A DNA stretch of 64,000 nt, from assembly GCA_963921305.4 (NCBI GenBank), contig CAWUEX030000002.1:2914001-2978000 (forward strand). Direction: 5' to 3'. The DNA comes from CAWUEX02 sp963921305. Its GTDB lineage: Bacteria > Pseudomonadota > Alphaproteobacteria > Rhodospirillales > Rhodospirillaceae. Below the pieces are notes generated by a model. It saw nothing but the letters and a program-made list of their open reading frames with translations. It made no database searches and was not told where the DNA came from. Position 1 is the first letter of the stretch; every line of letters begins with the position of its first letter. Below are positions 48,490-57,453 of this stretch, one piece after another. Both the position numbers and the translations under genes were made by a program.

Positions 48490-49728
48490 GTGAGGTTTCA
48501 AATGTTCAAACGTTTGGTGTTTTTGCTTCTTGGGCTTCCATCGACGCTGGCGATGACTACTTCCGCATCAGCCCAGGATCTTATTGATGAACGGCGCGCT
48601 TGGGTCGCCGACGTGCAAGAGCAGGACTACTTCTATTGGGAGCGGTTCTTCTATCGCCTCGACAATCCCGGCGAGTTTCCGATGCCCCAGGAATGGTATC
48701 GACCGAGTGAAATGCTGCTTGGCGAACCGGGAACACCCTTTCCATATAGATCCTCAGGGGACAGTAAATTGAGCCCAGAGACTGTGGCAGCCATCAACGA
48801 CTATGTTCTGCCGCGGCGGACCGGTGTTCTATACATCGCGCACGAAGGGGAAATCGTCCACCAGGCCTTCGGTGATGGGTTTCATGCCGGCAGTCTGGTG
48901 GCTGTGCGGTCGATCACGAAGTCACTCAACTCAGTGATGATCGGCATCGCCATTAACGAAGGTTACATTGAGAGCGTTGACGACCCTATCGGACGGTATT
49001 TGCCAGAGTGGTCAGATGACCCCCGGGGCGAGATCACCATTCGGCAAGTGCTGCACATGGCCTCAGGTCTTGAAACGGTGCCGATGATCATTGAGCCGGA
49101 CAACAAGACTGTTCGGCTTGCGGAAGGCAGTGATGTTTTCGCCGCTGCTTTAGCTTACGAGATTGCCGGTCCACCTGATCAATCCTGGTCCCTCAATCAG
49201 GTGGACACCCAGTTGCTCGGTATGATCATCGAGCAAGCGACCGGGCAGCGGTTTGCCACTTACATGTCGGAGAAACTCTGGCGGCCGATGGGTCTGGGCA
49301 CGGCGACGGTTAACGTGGACGGCAAGTACGGCAATGCCCGCACATTTTGTTGCATGCGGGCCCGGGCGGTCGATCTCGTTAAGATTGGCCAGATGATGAT
49401 TGACAACGGCGTATGGCAGGGCCGTCAAATTGTTCCGCAACAGTGGATTGCGGAAATGCTCAAGCCCTCGCCAGCTAATCCCAAGTTCGGTCTGCACACC
49501 TTCTTGGGGTGGGGGCCGGGTGAGGAAAAACCGGCCATTGCACCGAACAATAATGAACCGTACCGCGTAGACGACGTCTTCTATTTTCTTGGCGGTGCGA
49601 CAATCACATTGTGGATGATCCCATCCCAAGATCTCGTCATTTTCCGTTGGGGTGATGACCCGCCAGACTGGGAGTCGTCCATGGTGCCGAACTTGGTGCT
49701 CGACGATCTCATGGCTGGAGCGCAGTGA
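48490..49728 (+). CDS. Serine hydrolase, beta-lactamase fold, altered catalytic motif
   Basis: 412 residues, GTG start with GAGGGG upstream. Signal peptide (LVFLLLGLPSTLAMTTSASA) for periplasmic export. SxxK motif VRSITKS near residue 145 with the neighbouring helix LNSVMIGIAINEGYIESVDD. Where family members have YxN it reads SWSLNQVDTQLLG, so the catalytic Tyr is replaced by Ser. C-terminal FYFLGGATITLWMIPSQDLV is the KTG-equivalent strand without KTG. Probably an esterase-like relative of class C beta-lactamase rather than an antibiotic resistance enzyme; may be inactive. Confidence 0.8.
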   Translation: MRFQMFKRLVFLLLGLPSTLAMTTSASAQDLIDERRAWVADVQEQDYFYWERFFYRLDNPGEFPMPQEWYRPSEMLLGEPGTPFPYRSSGDSKLSPETVAAINDYVLPRRTGVLYIAHEGEIVHQAFGDGFHAGSLVAVRSITKSLNSVMIGIAINEGYIESVDDPIGRYLPEWSDDPRGEITIRQVLHMASGLETVPMIIEPDNKTVRLAEGSDVFAAALAYEIAGPPDQSWSLNQVDTQLLGMIIEQATGQRFATYMSEKLWRPMGLGTATVNVDGKYGNARTFCCMRARAVDLVKIGQMMIDNGVWQGRQIVPQQWIAEMLKPSPANPKFGLHTFLGWGPGEEKPAIAPNNNEPYRVDDVFYFLGGATITLWMIPSQDLVIFRWGDDPPDWESSMVPNLVLDDLMAGAQ

Positions 49729-49759
49729 CGCAGGTAATGTGTTGGACACACGAAATGCG

Positions 49760-50890
49760 ATGAAGCTAAACCGAAGGCGTTTCAATCTGAGCAGTCTGAC
49801 AGTCGGGATGGCTGGCGCCTTGCCCGCGCTGCCTAAGGTTTCTCTAGCCTCTGGACACGACCTCAAGCGTGGCAAGGTGCTGGGACCTGGCCCCTCCGGT
49901 CGCTGTGATGACTACGCGGTCGGTGGTGGCGTGGTGCGCTGGAGCGATGACCACGGCAAGTGGCTCATGTGGTATTACTGCCGCGATAGCGCGTTTGCAC
50001 AAGACATCGCTCCCACACTCGGGAGCGGCCGTATCGCTTTGGCCATGTCCGATGACGGCGTGCACTGGGACCGCTTCAACGGCCCCGGAACTGGCGGCGC
50101 CATTCTTGAGCCGAGTTCTGACCCTACCGATTTCGATTCGACCCATGTTGCAGTGCTCGATATCACGCGAGTGAGAGATAAGTGGTATCTCTGGTACTTA
50201 GGCGGCGATCACACGCAGATTGAAACACCAAATGGCCCTGGTCCGCGGGGCTATCGCATGCGGACGGGCCTCGCAGTCAGCAACGACGGGGTTTCTTTTG
50301 AGCGCATCCGAGGTTCTGCGCCAAACGGTGCGGCCGTGGATTTCCTTGGTTATACCTTCACGACGTGGCCCAACGGTGTCCACGACGGGACGAAGTTTGT
50401 TCTCTATTACACGACGGTGATTGCGTCTGAGATGCAATTCGGCACGGAAGTGGCGACGTCAAGCGACGGATCGACTTGGACCGTGAAGGGTCCACTTTCG
50501 TGGACGGACGACCCAACGCCCTATGAGACCAAAGGAGTCATGACCCGGCACGTATTAGAGAACCCATTCGCAGGAGGTCAGAGATGGCTGATGCTGTACA
50601 CAGCTCTTGACGGCACGCCATCCATGGGCCGGTCTATCTTTGCAGCGGAAAGTGACGATGGCAGGACGTGGCGAAGGCTCTACGATGAACCAATTTTCCG
50701 AACCGGTGAGCCCGGCTGTTGGGACGACGGTGGCGTCGCAATTCCTCAACTTACCGTCAATGGTGGTGAGCTAAGACTGTACTATTTCGGCTTTCCCAAA
50801 CAAGACAACCCTAATGGATTGGACAAGGGAATCGGTTTGGCCATCAGTGCCGATGGTGATCTGCGCGGGTTCAGGCGCGTGTCGGCTTAG
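49760..50890 (+). CDS. Tat-exported five-bladed beta-propeller protein, glycosidase-like
   Basis: 376 residues from the ATG at 49760; a GTG at 49739 is an alternative. The N-terminus NRRRFNLSSLTVGMAGALPA is a twin-arginine signal. Repeats such as KWLMWYYCRDS, GRIALAMSDDGVHWDRF, KWYLWYLGGDH, RTGLAVSNDGVSFERI and GRSIFAAESDDGRTWRRL have the GH43/GH32/GH130 propeller pattern 'W.myy....g.ai..A.S.DG..W'. It may bind or cleave a sugar. The catalytic triad cannot be placed. Confidence 0.65.
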   Translation: MKLNRRRFNLSSLTVGMAGALPALPKVSLASGHDLKRGKVLGPGPSGRCDDYAVGGGVVRWSDDHGKWLMWYYCRDSAFAQDIAPTLGSGRIALAMSDDGVHWDRFNGPGTGGAILEPSSDPTDFDSTHVAVLDITRVRDKWYLWYLGGDHTQIETPNGPGPRGYRMRTGLAVSNDGVSFERIRGSAPNGAAVDFLGYTFTTWPNGVHDGTKFVLYYTTVIASEMQFGTEVATSSDGSTWTVKGPLSWTDDPTPYETKGVMTRHVLENPFAGGQRWLMLYTALDGTPSMGRSIFAAESDDGRTWRRLYDEPIFRTGEPGCWDDGGVAIPQLTVNGGELRLYYFGFPKQDNPNGLDKGIGLAISADGDLRGFRRVSA

Positions 50891-50901
50891 GGGCTGGGGT
50901 G

Positions 50902-52080
50902 ATGTTGAGAAAGGCCTTGGCCGTCTTCGGCGCGTTATTGGTCGGACTTGTCGCCGTCGGCATTTACGATTGGGCCTTTTGGGTCAACTACCTCGGTTCA
51001 AGACTGCAAAGCCAGCCAGACTTTGTTGGTGCGCTTGAATCATATCCGACAACGCAGACCGTTAGCGGAGATTTCACTCAAGCCTTGCCCGACGCCACGG
51101 GCGAGGATGAGCGCTTTTCCGCAGCTGTCGAATACGCGGAGCAAATGAACTCGGATTCTCTGCTCATTTGGCAGGGTGGGGTGTTGCGGGTGGAGCGCTA
51201 TCGAGAAGGTTTGGACCGCGACATCCGGCCTGAAACGGCGTCGATGCACAAAAGTATTCTCGGTCTCGCGTATGGACTGGCCATCGAAGAGGGGCATATC
51301 AGCAGTGTCGATAATCCAGTTTCATTGTACCTACCGGAATGGGGTGATGATCCGCGTGGATCCATAAGCATCAAGAACCTGTTGAACATGGCCTCGGGCT
51401 TTGTGCCCTACCCATTCAGTCAAAATCCGTTTTCCGATTCACGTCGGCTTCTGTTCGGTATGCACCTGGAAAAAATGATGCTGGAGTTGCAGCCGGTACG
51501 ACCGTCTGGCTCGTGGTTCCATTATGCCAACGTCAACAGCCAATTACTGGGCGTGATATTTGAACGCGCCACTGGGGAATCGTACGGCGACTTCATTTCC
51601 CGGCACCTATGGCAGCCCCTGGGGGCCGATGATGCCCATGTATGGCTCGACCGGCCCAACGGACTGGCGCGCACGTACGCCGCGTTCCTCGCCCGGCCGC
51701 GCGATTGGCTGAGGGTGGGTATGCTGATCAAAGACGGTGGAAGATTTGACGGTCGTCAGATTGTTCCTGAGGCGTGGATAGCTGAGATGACAACGCCGTC
51801 CAAGCGCGAAGCCAACTACGGTTACCAGATTTGGCTCGCCAATGAAGATGTGCGCAAGCGCTACTACAATGAAGACCGCACCGGAGTCGGCTTCGCTATT
51901 TCAGAACCATTCTTGGCGGCCGATCTCGTCTACTTTGACGGCATTGGGGGGCAGCGTGTTTTTATCAGTAGGGCGGAAGATTTTGTGATCGTCCGGACCG
52001 GTCCACCTCGGGTGGATTGGGACGAGGCGGTTTTACCCAACGCTGTGACTCAAGTTGCGAGGCAAATCGATGCCCAGTGA
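50902..52080 (+). CDS. Serine hydrolase, beta-lactamase fold
   Basis: 392 residues (ATG at 50902; GTG 50899 also possible). N-terminal hydrophobic anchor (VFGALLVGLVAVGIYDWAFW). SxxK is SMHK, and YxN is FHYANVNSQLLG, so unlike its neighbour the catalytic set is intact. Family of class C beta-lactamase-like esterases and DD-peptidases. Nearly parallel to the first copy (EEGHISSVDNPVSLYLPEWG versus NEGYIESVDDPIGRYLPEWS), pointing to duplication. Confidence 0.85.
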   Translation: MLRKALAVFGALLVGLVAVGIYDWAFWVNYLGSRLQSQPDFVGALESYPTTQTVSGDFTQALPDATGEDERFSAAVEYAEQMNSDSLLIWQGGVLRVERYREGLDRDIRPETASMHKSILGLAYGLAIEEGHISSVDNPVSLYLPEWGDDPRGSISIKNLLNMASGFVPYPFSQNPFSDSRRLLFGMHLEKMMLELQPVRPSGSWFHYANVNSQLLGVIFERATGESYGDFISRHLWQPLGADDAHVWLDRPNGLARTYAAFLARPRDWLRVGMLIKDGGRFDGRQIVPEAWIAEMTTPSKREANYGYQIWLANEDVRKRYYNEDRTGVGFAISEPFLAADLVYFDGIGGQRVFISRAEDFVIVRTGPPRVDWDEAVLPNAVTQVARQIDAQ

Positions 52081-52243
52081 GGCAAGGTTGTTTGGCTTAA
52101 CGTCGCTCAGGCTTGGTAGAGGCGTCTGTCGGAAGTTGCCCGCGAGGACGTTTGAGTATCCCGGTGCCAAAAGGTTCGATAAAATCCTGCAATATGCTCT
52201 GCTTCCGGAGAGATACTACACGAAAGTCTGGCGCCACGCGTAA
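52070..52243 (+). CDS. Small hypothetical protein overlapping the hydrolase end
   Basis: 57 residues from an ATG at 52070 inside the end of the previous gene (overlap 11 bases). Basic, with FDKILQYALLPERYYTKVW at the end. Only overlap and filling of a 190-base gap support it; no family is recognised. Confidence 0.35.
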   Translation: MPSEARLFGLTSLRLGRGVCRKLPARTFEYPGAKRFDKILQYALLPERYYTKVWRHA

Positions 52244-52273
52244 CGGACCACTGCACATTTTAAGGAAAAGCCC

Positions 52274-53251
52274 ATGGCTGAACCGAATAAATCGACAGGT
52301 TTAGAGTTCGAGGTGCCTCAGCACCTCATCGATTATTACGCTGACAACGGGGTGGTCCATCTGGAGCAACCGTTTGATAGCTATTGGATTGATGGTCTGC
52401 TCGACGGCTATGAAGAAATCATGCAGAACTGGGAAGCGGGTTCGACTGACTATCCGGTCGTGCGACGAAACGGCAACTTAGGCATCCAAAACGTGGTGAT
52501 GCGCCATCCGTTTTATCGCAAGTGGGCAGTAGAGTCGCCAGTGGCCGAGATCGTGGGGCAGGTTATTCAGTCCGATACCATACGATTCTACTTCGATAAC
52601 TTTTTCTGCAAAGAAGGTACGGAGAAAGAAGCAGCCACACCGTTGCATCATGATGTTGCGGCCTTTGGATTTAAGGGAACGCAGCTACCGTCCTTTTGGC
52701 TGGCGCTAACTGACGTAGACATGGATAACGCGCCCCTGATAACGGCCTTGGGGTCTCACAAGAACACAAGTTTTATGTTCCGCTCACCTGCACAGAAGTC
52801 AGGATTGCCCCTCTTGGACGGGTATCGAGAGCCGGTCGGTATACCTGATTACGTCGAAGAAAACGGCTACGAACTTAAGTCATGGCCGGTCAAAAAGGGC
52901 GATGTGATCATGGTCAACCCTTACGCCATCCATGCCTCTCACCACCGCAATGGCGGGGCTGGAATACGAATTGCGCACTCGTCACGCTGGCTGGGTGACG
53001 ATGTTACCTGGCAGGGCAGTATCTACAATGAAATGGAAGCCTCGACCCATGAACCCAAGTTGGAAGTTGGGGCGCCTCCTTCGGACGAACAGTTTCCCGT
53101 AGTCTGGAAGCGTGGCGAAGGAAATTTGGCAAGGAAGAGCGGTGCCTTCACAACCCACATAACGCTGGAGCCTAAGAAGGGTTATCACGACGTCATGGAC
53201 AAGGGAGACATGCCGAAGTCTCGCTACGTAGAAGATCTCAAGTCAGCATGA
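52274..53251 (+). CDS. Phytanoyl-CoA dioxygenase (PhyH) family oxygenase
   Basis: 325 residues. Fe(II)/2-oxoglutarate oxygenase fold: the first ligands are H125-x-D127 in TPLHHDVAAFG, the distal His is in NPYAIHASHH and the following Arg (GAGIRIAHSSRWLGDD) would bind 2-oxoglutarate. It hydroxylates a substrate while oxidising 2-oxoglutarate. Substrates in bacteria are diverse (fatty acids, halogenated or steroid-like compounds), so the target is open. Preceded by AAGGA. Confidence 0.85.
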   Translation: MAEPNKSTGLEFEVPQHLIDYYADNGVVHLEQPFDSYWIDGLLDGYEEIMQNWEAGSTDYPVVRRNGNLGIQNVVMRHPFYRKWAVESPVAEIVGQVIQSDTIRFYFDNFFCKEGTEKEAATPLHHDVAAFGFKGTQLPSFWLALTDVDMDNAPLITALGSHKNTSFMFRSPAQKSGLPLLDGYREPVGIPDYVEENGYELKSWPVKKGDVIMVNPYAIHASHHRNGGAGIRIAHSSRWLGDDVTWQGSIYNEMEASTHEPKLEVGAPPSDEQFPVVWKRGEGNLARKSGAFTTHITLEPKKGYHDVMDKGDMPKSRYVEDLKSA

Positions 53252-53291
53252 GATGCACCGTCGACTGTTTCTCTCTGTTTAGGCTCGGTTC

Positions 53292-54698
53292 GTGAAAAGT
53301 TCAGATCTCCGCGAAGGCACCAAATCGCAACACGATAGCGATGCTTTGCGGGCGTCTGGTTTGCCGCTGTCTATGAAGGCGGGTTGGGGCATAGGAACTC
53401 TGAGTGTCGCCATCGGGCTAACTACACAGAACATGCTTGTGCTGCGATTCATGGTCGACTTTGTCGGTATAGGTGCGGCGACAGCTGGGTTTATCATTGC
53501 CATCTCCAAAATATATGACGCCGTGACTGATCCCGTGATGGGAATCGCCAGTGATCACACACCAGCGCGATTCGGCAGGCGCCGACCGTATCTGCTCGCT
53601 GGCGGTGTTCTTTTGGCCATCTCAATGTTGGCGATCTTCAATGTTCCCAGCGACATGGATGTGTCTGCCCGGGTTTTTTACATGGCTGGCGTCCTCGTTC
53701 TATTCGCCACCGCCTACACCATGTTCAATGTGCCCTATCTCGCCATGCCCGCAGAAATGACGGAAGGATATGATCAACGCTCAGACCTCATGTCTTACCG
53801 CATTTATGCGGTAGCTTTGTCCGGCATGCTGGCTTCGTTCGCTGGCCCCCTAATTATCAACGCGTATGGCGGGGGCGAGGACGGTCATCGCATGATGTCT
53901 TACGTCTTGGCGCCAATCATTCTGGGTGCGGCGATCGTCTGCTTTTTCGCGACGCGAAACGCCCCCTTCACGACGCGGCAACACGATAAGAGTGTTGGTT
54001 TCGGTGAGCAAATTCGACTGGCGGCGCAAAACAAACCTTTCTTTCTCCTGCTCGCAATCAAATTCTGCACCCTTTTGAACCTCGGCGTGTCTTCAATCAT
54101 GCCGTTTTTCTTCACGTATATCCTCGAGATCTCGTACGCATTTCTCGGCACATTCGCGTTGTGCACCCAACTGTCCCTCATGTTTAGCCAGCCATTGTGG
54201 TTGTGGGTAAGTGCGCGGATCGGTAAGCGAAACACTTATATGGTTGCGCTGTGCGTGGCCATGATCACACCGTTAAGCTGGCTCTTAGCTGGGCCCGGTG
54301 AACCTTTGGTTCTTCTGTTCGGCCGGGCCATCATTGCTGGATGCGCCGCCGGTGGCGTCTTGTTAATGGGGCAGGCTCTGCTGCCCGATACCATCGAATA
54401 CGACTACCTAAAGACAGGTTTGCGTCGGGAAGGGGTTTTTGCCGGCCTTTACACGACCGTGGAAAAACTCGCGACGGCGTTGGGCGTGGCGATGATCGGC
54501 ACATTTCTTGGCGCTATGGGGTATGTCGAATCCACGGGAAGTGTTGAAGTTGTGCAGCCAGAATCAGCAATCACAGCGATTCGGTACGCTATCGCCTTTG
54601 TGCCGTTTACCGTAGAAGTGATTTGTCTCGGCCTTCTGACGCAATACGGACTGTCAAAAGACAAACTTGAAGACCTCAAACGACAAGGGCTTGCTTAA
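53292..54698 (+). CDS. GPH/MelB-type sugar-cation symporter (MFS)
   Basis: 468 residues, 12 membrane helices expected. Signature in loop 2-3: AISKIYDAVTDPVMGIASDH then GRRRPYLLAGGVLL, which identifies the glycoside-pentoside-hexuronide:cation symporter family. Also AYTMFNVPYLAMPAEMTEGY and DTIEYDYLKTGLRREGVFAG. Starts with GTG at 53292. Probably imports the substrate handled by the upstream enzymes. End of the rightward cluster. Confidence 0.9.
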   Translation: MKSSDLREGTKSQHDSDALRASGLPLSMKAGWGIGTLSVAIGLTTQNMLVLRFMVDFVGIGAATAGFIIAISKIYDAVTDPVMGIASDHTPARFGRRRPYLLAGGVLLAISMLAIFNVPSDMDVSARVFYMAGVLVLFATAYTMFNVPYLAMPAEMTEGYDQRSDLMSYRIYAVALSGMLASFAGPLIINAYGGGEDGHRMMSYVLAPIILGAAIVCFFATRNAPFTTRQHDKSVGFGEQIRLAAQNKPFFLLLAIKFCTLLNLGVSSIMPFFFTYILEISYAFLGTFALCTQLSLMFSQPLWLWVSARIGKRNTYMVALCVAMITPLSWLLAGPGEPLVLLFGRAIIAGCAAGGVLLMGQALLPDTIEYDYLKTGLRREGVFAGLYTTVEKLATALGVAMIGTFLGAMGYVESTGSVEVVQPESAITAIRYAIAFVPFTVEVICLGLLTQYGLSKDKLEDLKRQGLA

Positions 54699-55093
54699 GA
54701 AGAGCGAACTTCATTACGCGTTCGATAGTTTAGATCACGACAAGGTGGGACCATGATTCGCGAACCTTGGCGGATCCTGGCGGAAAATACGCTGTCCCAC
54801 CGGTCATCTAAGTTATTGATTTTATTGAATAGGTATAGTCCCCTCGGGGACGCCACTCTCGAACAGAACTGCGAACCCCCTCTGGGTTGTCCAGTTTGTC
54901 CTTCCAAAGAGCCGATAAAACGGCACTATTTGGTCCGGAAATTGTAGTCTCGTCAAATCTGGATCAGCGTTCACTTCGTCCATGAAGAGCCCAATCGGCT
55001 CCTTTTGCACCTCACTGGTCGGAACACCCCGCTGGTCACCCAAGATGCAAGCTAAGAAGCAACACGCCTAAGGTATTGGACAGCATTAGCCAC
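54699..55093. other. Non-coding interval
   Basis: About 395 bases with no convincing gene. Contains the hairpin GTCCCCTCGGGGAC (54838-54851), part of CCCCTCGGGGACGCCA that is repeated with one change at 47572, and a second weak hairpin AACCC/GGGTT near 54875. Small leftward open frames here lack ribosome sites. Confidence 0.5.
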
Positions 55094-56635
55094 ATGAGCC
55101 AAGCCCAAGACTTAGAGTGGAGCATTCATCAGGCCTACAATGCTCACCTCTCCCGGAACTACGGTTTTCAACTGGAATGTGCCAGAAAGGCGCTCGCGCT
55201 GGATTCTGCGTCGCACCTCGCTTCAACATTGCTATTTTTAGCGCTGTGGGAGTCCGGTCAAAGAGATGAGGCAGCCGACTTTTTATTAGAGCGAGTCAGG
55301 CAGTCTCCGCCAAAAGGATATGAAATTTTCTGTTTGGTGCTCGCCTATCTCAAAGTCGGTGCACCGTCTGATAATATTTGTGCCGCAGCGTATGCTTGGC
55401 TGAAACTCGTCAAATACGATGCCCGTGGTGACGATGAGACCTATCGGCAAGGGGCCGACATAAGGATTTTGCGCCGCGCCCGGCTCGCCGAGAAATCAAC
55501 TATTCAAGGGGAGGCGTTGGAGAGCCGTTTCGGAGCTGTCCGGGGTGTTAAGACACAGTCCCACAATACGAACAACAGATGGTCACAGCCAAGTTTTCAC
55601 GTTGTTGAAAATATGTACGTAAAGCCCAAGGAGTGGTTTGTCTTCGATGACGAAAACATCTACATCGATGAGCTGTTGAGCTGGCCCGACAAGTGGTCTG
55701 AACATTCCGTCTTTCAAGCCAGATATTCGCCGAGCTTTATCGCCGAGTGCGAAGGCTCTGTTGTGGTTAATCTGCCGAAAAAGAAAACCACGATCCGGGA
55801 GCCGTGCATATTACTGGGAAGCAACTCTAACTTTTTCTATTGGCTTACCGAGAACCTTGCCAGGTTGAGGACAGTCGAGAGTGTATATGATCTCTCGAAT
55901 TACAAGATTCTCGTAGATGATCAACTCTCTGACATCCATCTTGGTGCTCTCGAGATGTTAGGTTTTCGTCCCGCGAGCATTATTCAGTGCAGTGAATATG
56001 AAGTGTTGGAATGCAGTGAGCTATTGGTTCCCGGTCTGTTGTTTTCTGTAGACGTTCTACACAAAGCGGGAGTCTCTTGGTTGCGTGAAAAGTTTATGCC
56101 TAAATCCACGCACGCCGGCTATCCCGAAAAAGTATTCATTTCCAGATCTAAGTCTCATCGTAGACCGTTTGTAAATGAGGCCGAAATAGAGAACGTGTTG
56201 CACGAGAAGGGTTATGTCACGGTCGTTCCCGATTCCTTAAGTTTTCAGGAGCAGGTCGAATGTGTGCAGAATGCAGTTTCAATCGTTAGCCCCTATGGGA
56301 CATGTCTAACAGTTTCTATTTTTGCTCCGGAGACGTGTAAAATATTCGAACTGATAGACGAAAAAGTCATCCCTTTGCATCGATTTATCGAAAATATTTC
56401 GAGTCAGATTGGCCAATCATTTACATGTGTGCCGATGACTTTGCACAAGGACTCAACTAAAGAATCCCTTAGTGAGGGTGGATTTAGCATAGAGCCTCGC
56501 AATCTATTGGCGCATATTGAACCTTGTACTGCAACGCTTCCACTTGATCACGAATTTGACTGCCTATACTCAATCCGCTTCCCTGCAATTAGTGGGCGAG
56601 CACTAATCTTTACTTACATTGCTGAGCGCTGCTGA
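55094..56635 (+). CDS. GT61-type glycosyltransferase with N-terminal TPR-like region
   Basis: 513 residues from the ATG at 55094 (an in-frame TTG at 55076 is less likely). Residues ~1-110 are helical repeats resembling TPR (CARKALALDSASHLASTLLF). The C-terminal part has DUF563/GT61 blocks: WLTENLARLRTVESVYDLSN, KVFISRSKSHRRPFVNEAEI, and VECVQNAVSIVSPYGTCLTV near the end. GT61 enzymes add xylose or related sugars, in bacteria usually for capsule or LPS. Lower GC than neighbours by eye, so possible transfer. Confidence 0.75.
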   Translation: MSQAQDLEWSIHQAYNAHLSRNYGFQLECARKALALDSASHLASTLLFLALWESGQRDEAADFLLERVRQSPPKGYEIFCLVLAYLKVGAPSDNICAAAYAWLKLVKYDARGDDETYRQGADIRILRRARLAEKSTIQGEALESRFGAVRGVKTQSHNTNNRWSQPSFHVVENMYVKPKEWFVFDDENIYIDELLSWPDKWSEHSVFQARYSPSFIAECEGSVVVNLPKKKTTIREPCILLGSNSNFFYWLTENLARLRTVESVYDLSNYKILVDDQLSDIHLGALEMLGFRPASIIQCSEYEVLECSELLVPGLLFSVDVLHKAGVSWLREKFMPKSTHAGYPEKVFISRSKSHRRPFVNEAEIENVLHEKGYVTVVPDSLSFQEQVECVQNAVSIVSPYGTCLTVSIFAPETCKIFELIDEKVIPLHRFIENISSQIGQSFTCVPMTLHKDSTKESLSEGGFSIEPRNLLAHIEPCTATLPLDHEFDCLYSIRFPAISGRALIFTYIAERC

Positions 56636-56670
56636 TATTCTGGTGTCATATTCGTTGGAGGGGGAGATCC

Positions 56671-57372
56671 ATGACTGAATTCGCCTACGAGCTTTTTATC
56701 ATTTTGCACCTTCTGGGCTTTGTCTACTGGCTCGGCGGGGATGTCGGCGTGTTCTACTCCAGCGGCTTCGTGGTCAATCCGAAGTACTCCCCTGAAACGC
56801 GCATGATTGCGTCTAAAATCATGATGGACCTCGACCTCATCCCGCGTGTCTGCATGACGTTGATGCTAACCATTGGAGCGACTTTGGCCAGTATGCAAGG
56901 CGTTGACCACTATCCCGGACAGATGCTCGCTCTTTGGGTCCTCGCGCCTTGCTGGTTGTTCATGGTGCTGTACATGCATTTCCGGCACGGCAGCCCGCTT
57001 GCGAAAAGGCTGGAGCCCATCGATTTTTGGCTTCGCCGGATCCTGATTACCGGAATCATCCTATCTGTCATCTACACCATTTACACAGGGCGCTTATCCG
57101 ATACGCCTTGGCTGACAGCAAAAGTCGGTCTGTTTGCCTACCTGATATTCTGCGGTGTCATGATCCGCCGGCACTTGCCCGGCTTTATTGTGGGTCTGCA
57201 GGCGCTTGCGGCGGGATCTATCAGTGATGAGCAGAACGAGGGCATGTCCAAGTCACTCAGTAAGGCGCGGCCATGGGTGCTGTCAATTTGGTTCGTCGTG
57301 TTTCTCGAGGCTGTCCTCGGCGTCGCCAAACCGGGCAACGAGATGGTGTTGAAGTTTTCCGGATTGTTCTAA
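56671..57372 (+). CDS. Integral membrane protein (CopD/DUF2269-like topology)
   Basis: 233 residues with GGAGGGGG upstream of the ATG. About six membrane helices: LFIILHLLGFVYWLGGDVGV, CMTLMLTIGATLASM, MLALWVLAPCWLFMVLYMHF, ILITGIILSVIYTIYTG, and WVLSIWFVVFLEAVLGVA. Conserved-looking His (residue 13) and Trp-Leu-Gly-Gly-Asp in the first helix fit heme- or copper-related families such as CopD, but this is not firm. Confidence 0.65.
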   Translation: MTEFAYELFIILHLLGFVYWLGGDVGVFYSSGFVVNPKYSPETRMIASKIMMDLDLIPRVCMTLMLTIGATLASMQGVDHYPGQMLALWVLAPCWLFMVLYMHFRHGSPLAKRLEPIDFWLRRILITGIILSVIYTIYTGRLSDTPWLTAKVGLFAYLIFCGVMIRRHLPGFIVGLQALAAGSISDEQNEGMSKSLSKARPWVLSIWFVVFLEAVLGVAKPGNEMVLKFSGLF

Positions 57373-57453
57373 GAACTGAGACTAGAGGTGCGCGTTATTC
57401 TTGGTTTTTGCGGTGTCACTAAACACATCGAAGCTGCCGGTCGTATTGAGGTG

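Noticed and set aside
48490..52080. Antibiotic-resistance beta-lactamases
   Set aside because: The fold is shared, but the KTG motif is not seen and one copy lacks the YxN Tyr; esterase-like relatives are far more common in such clusters.
54822..55043. Leftward 73-codon frame between the symporter and GT61 genes
   Set aside because: No ribosome site, no recognisable content, and it covers hairpins.
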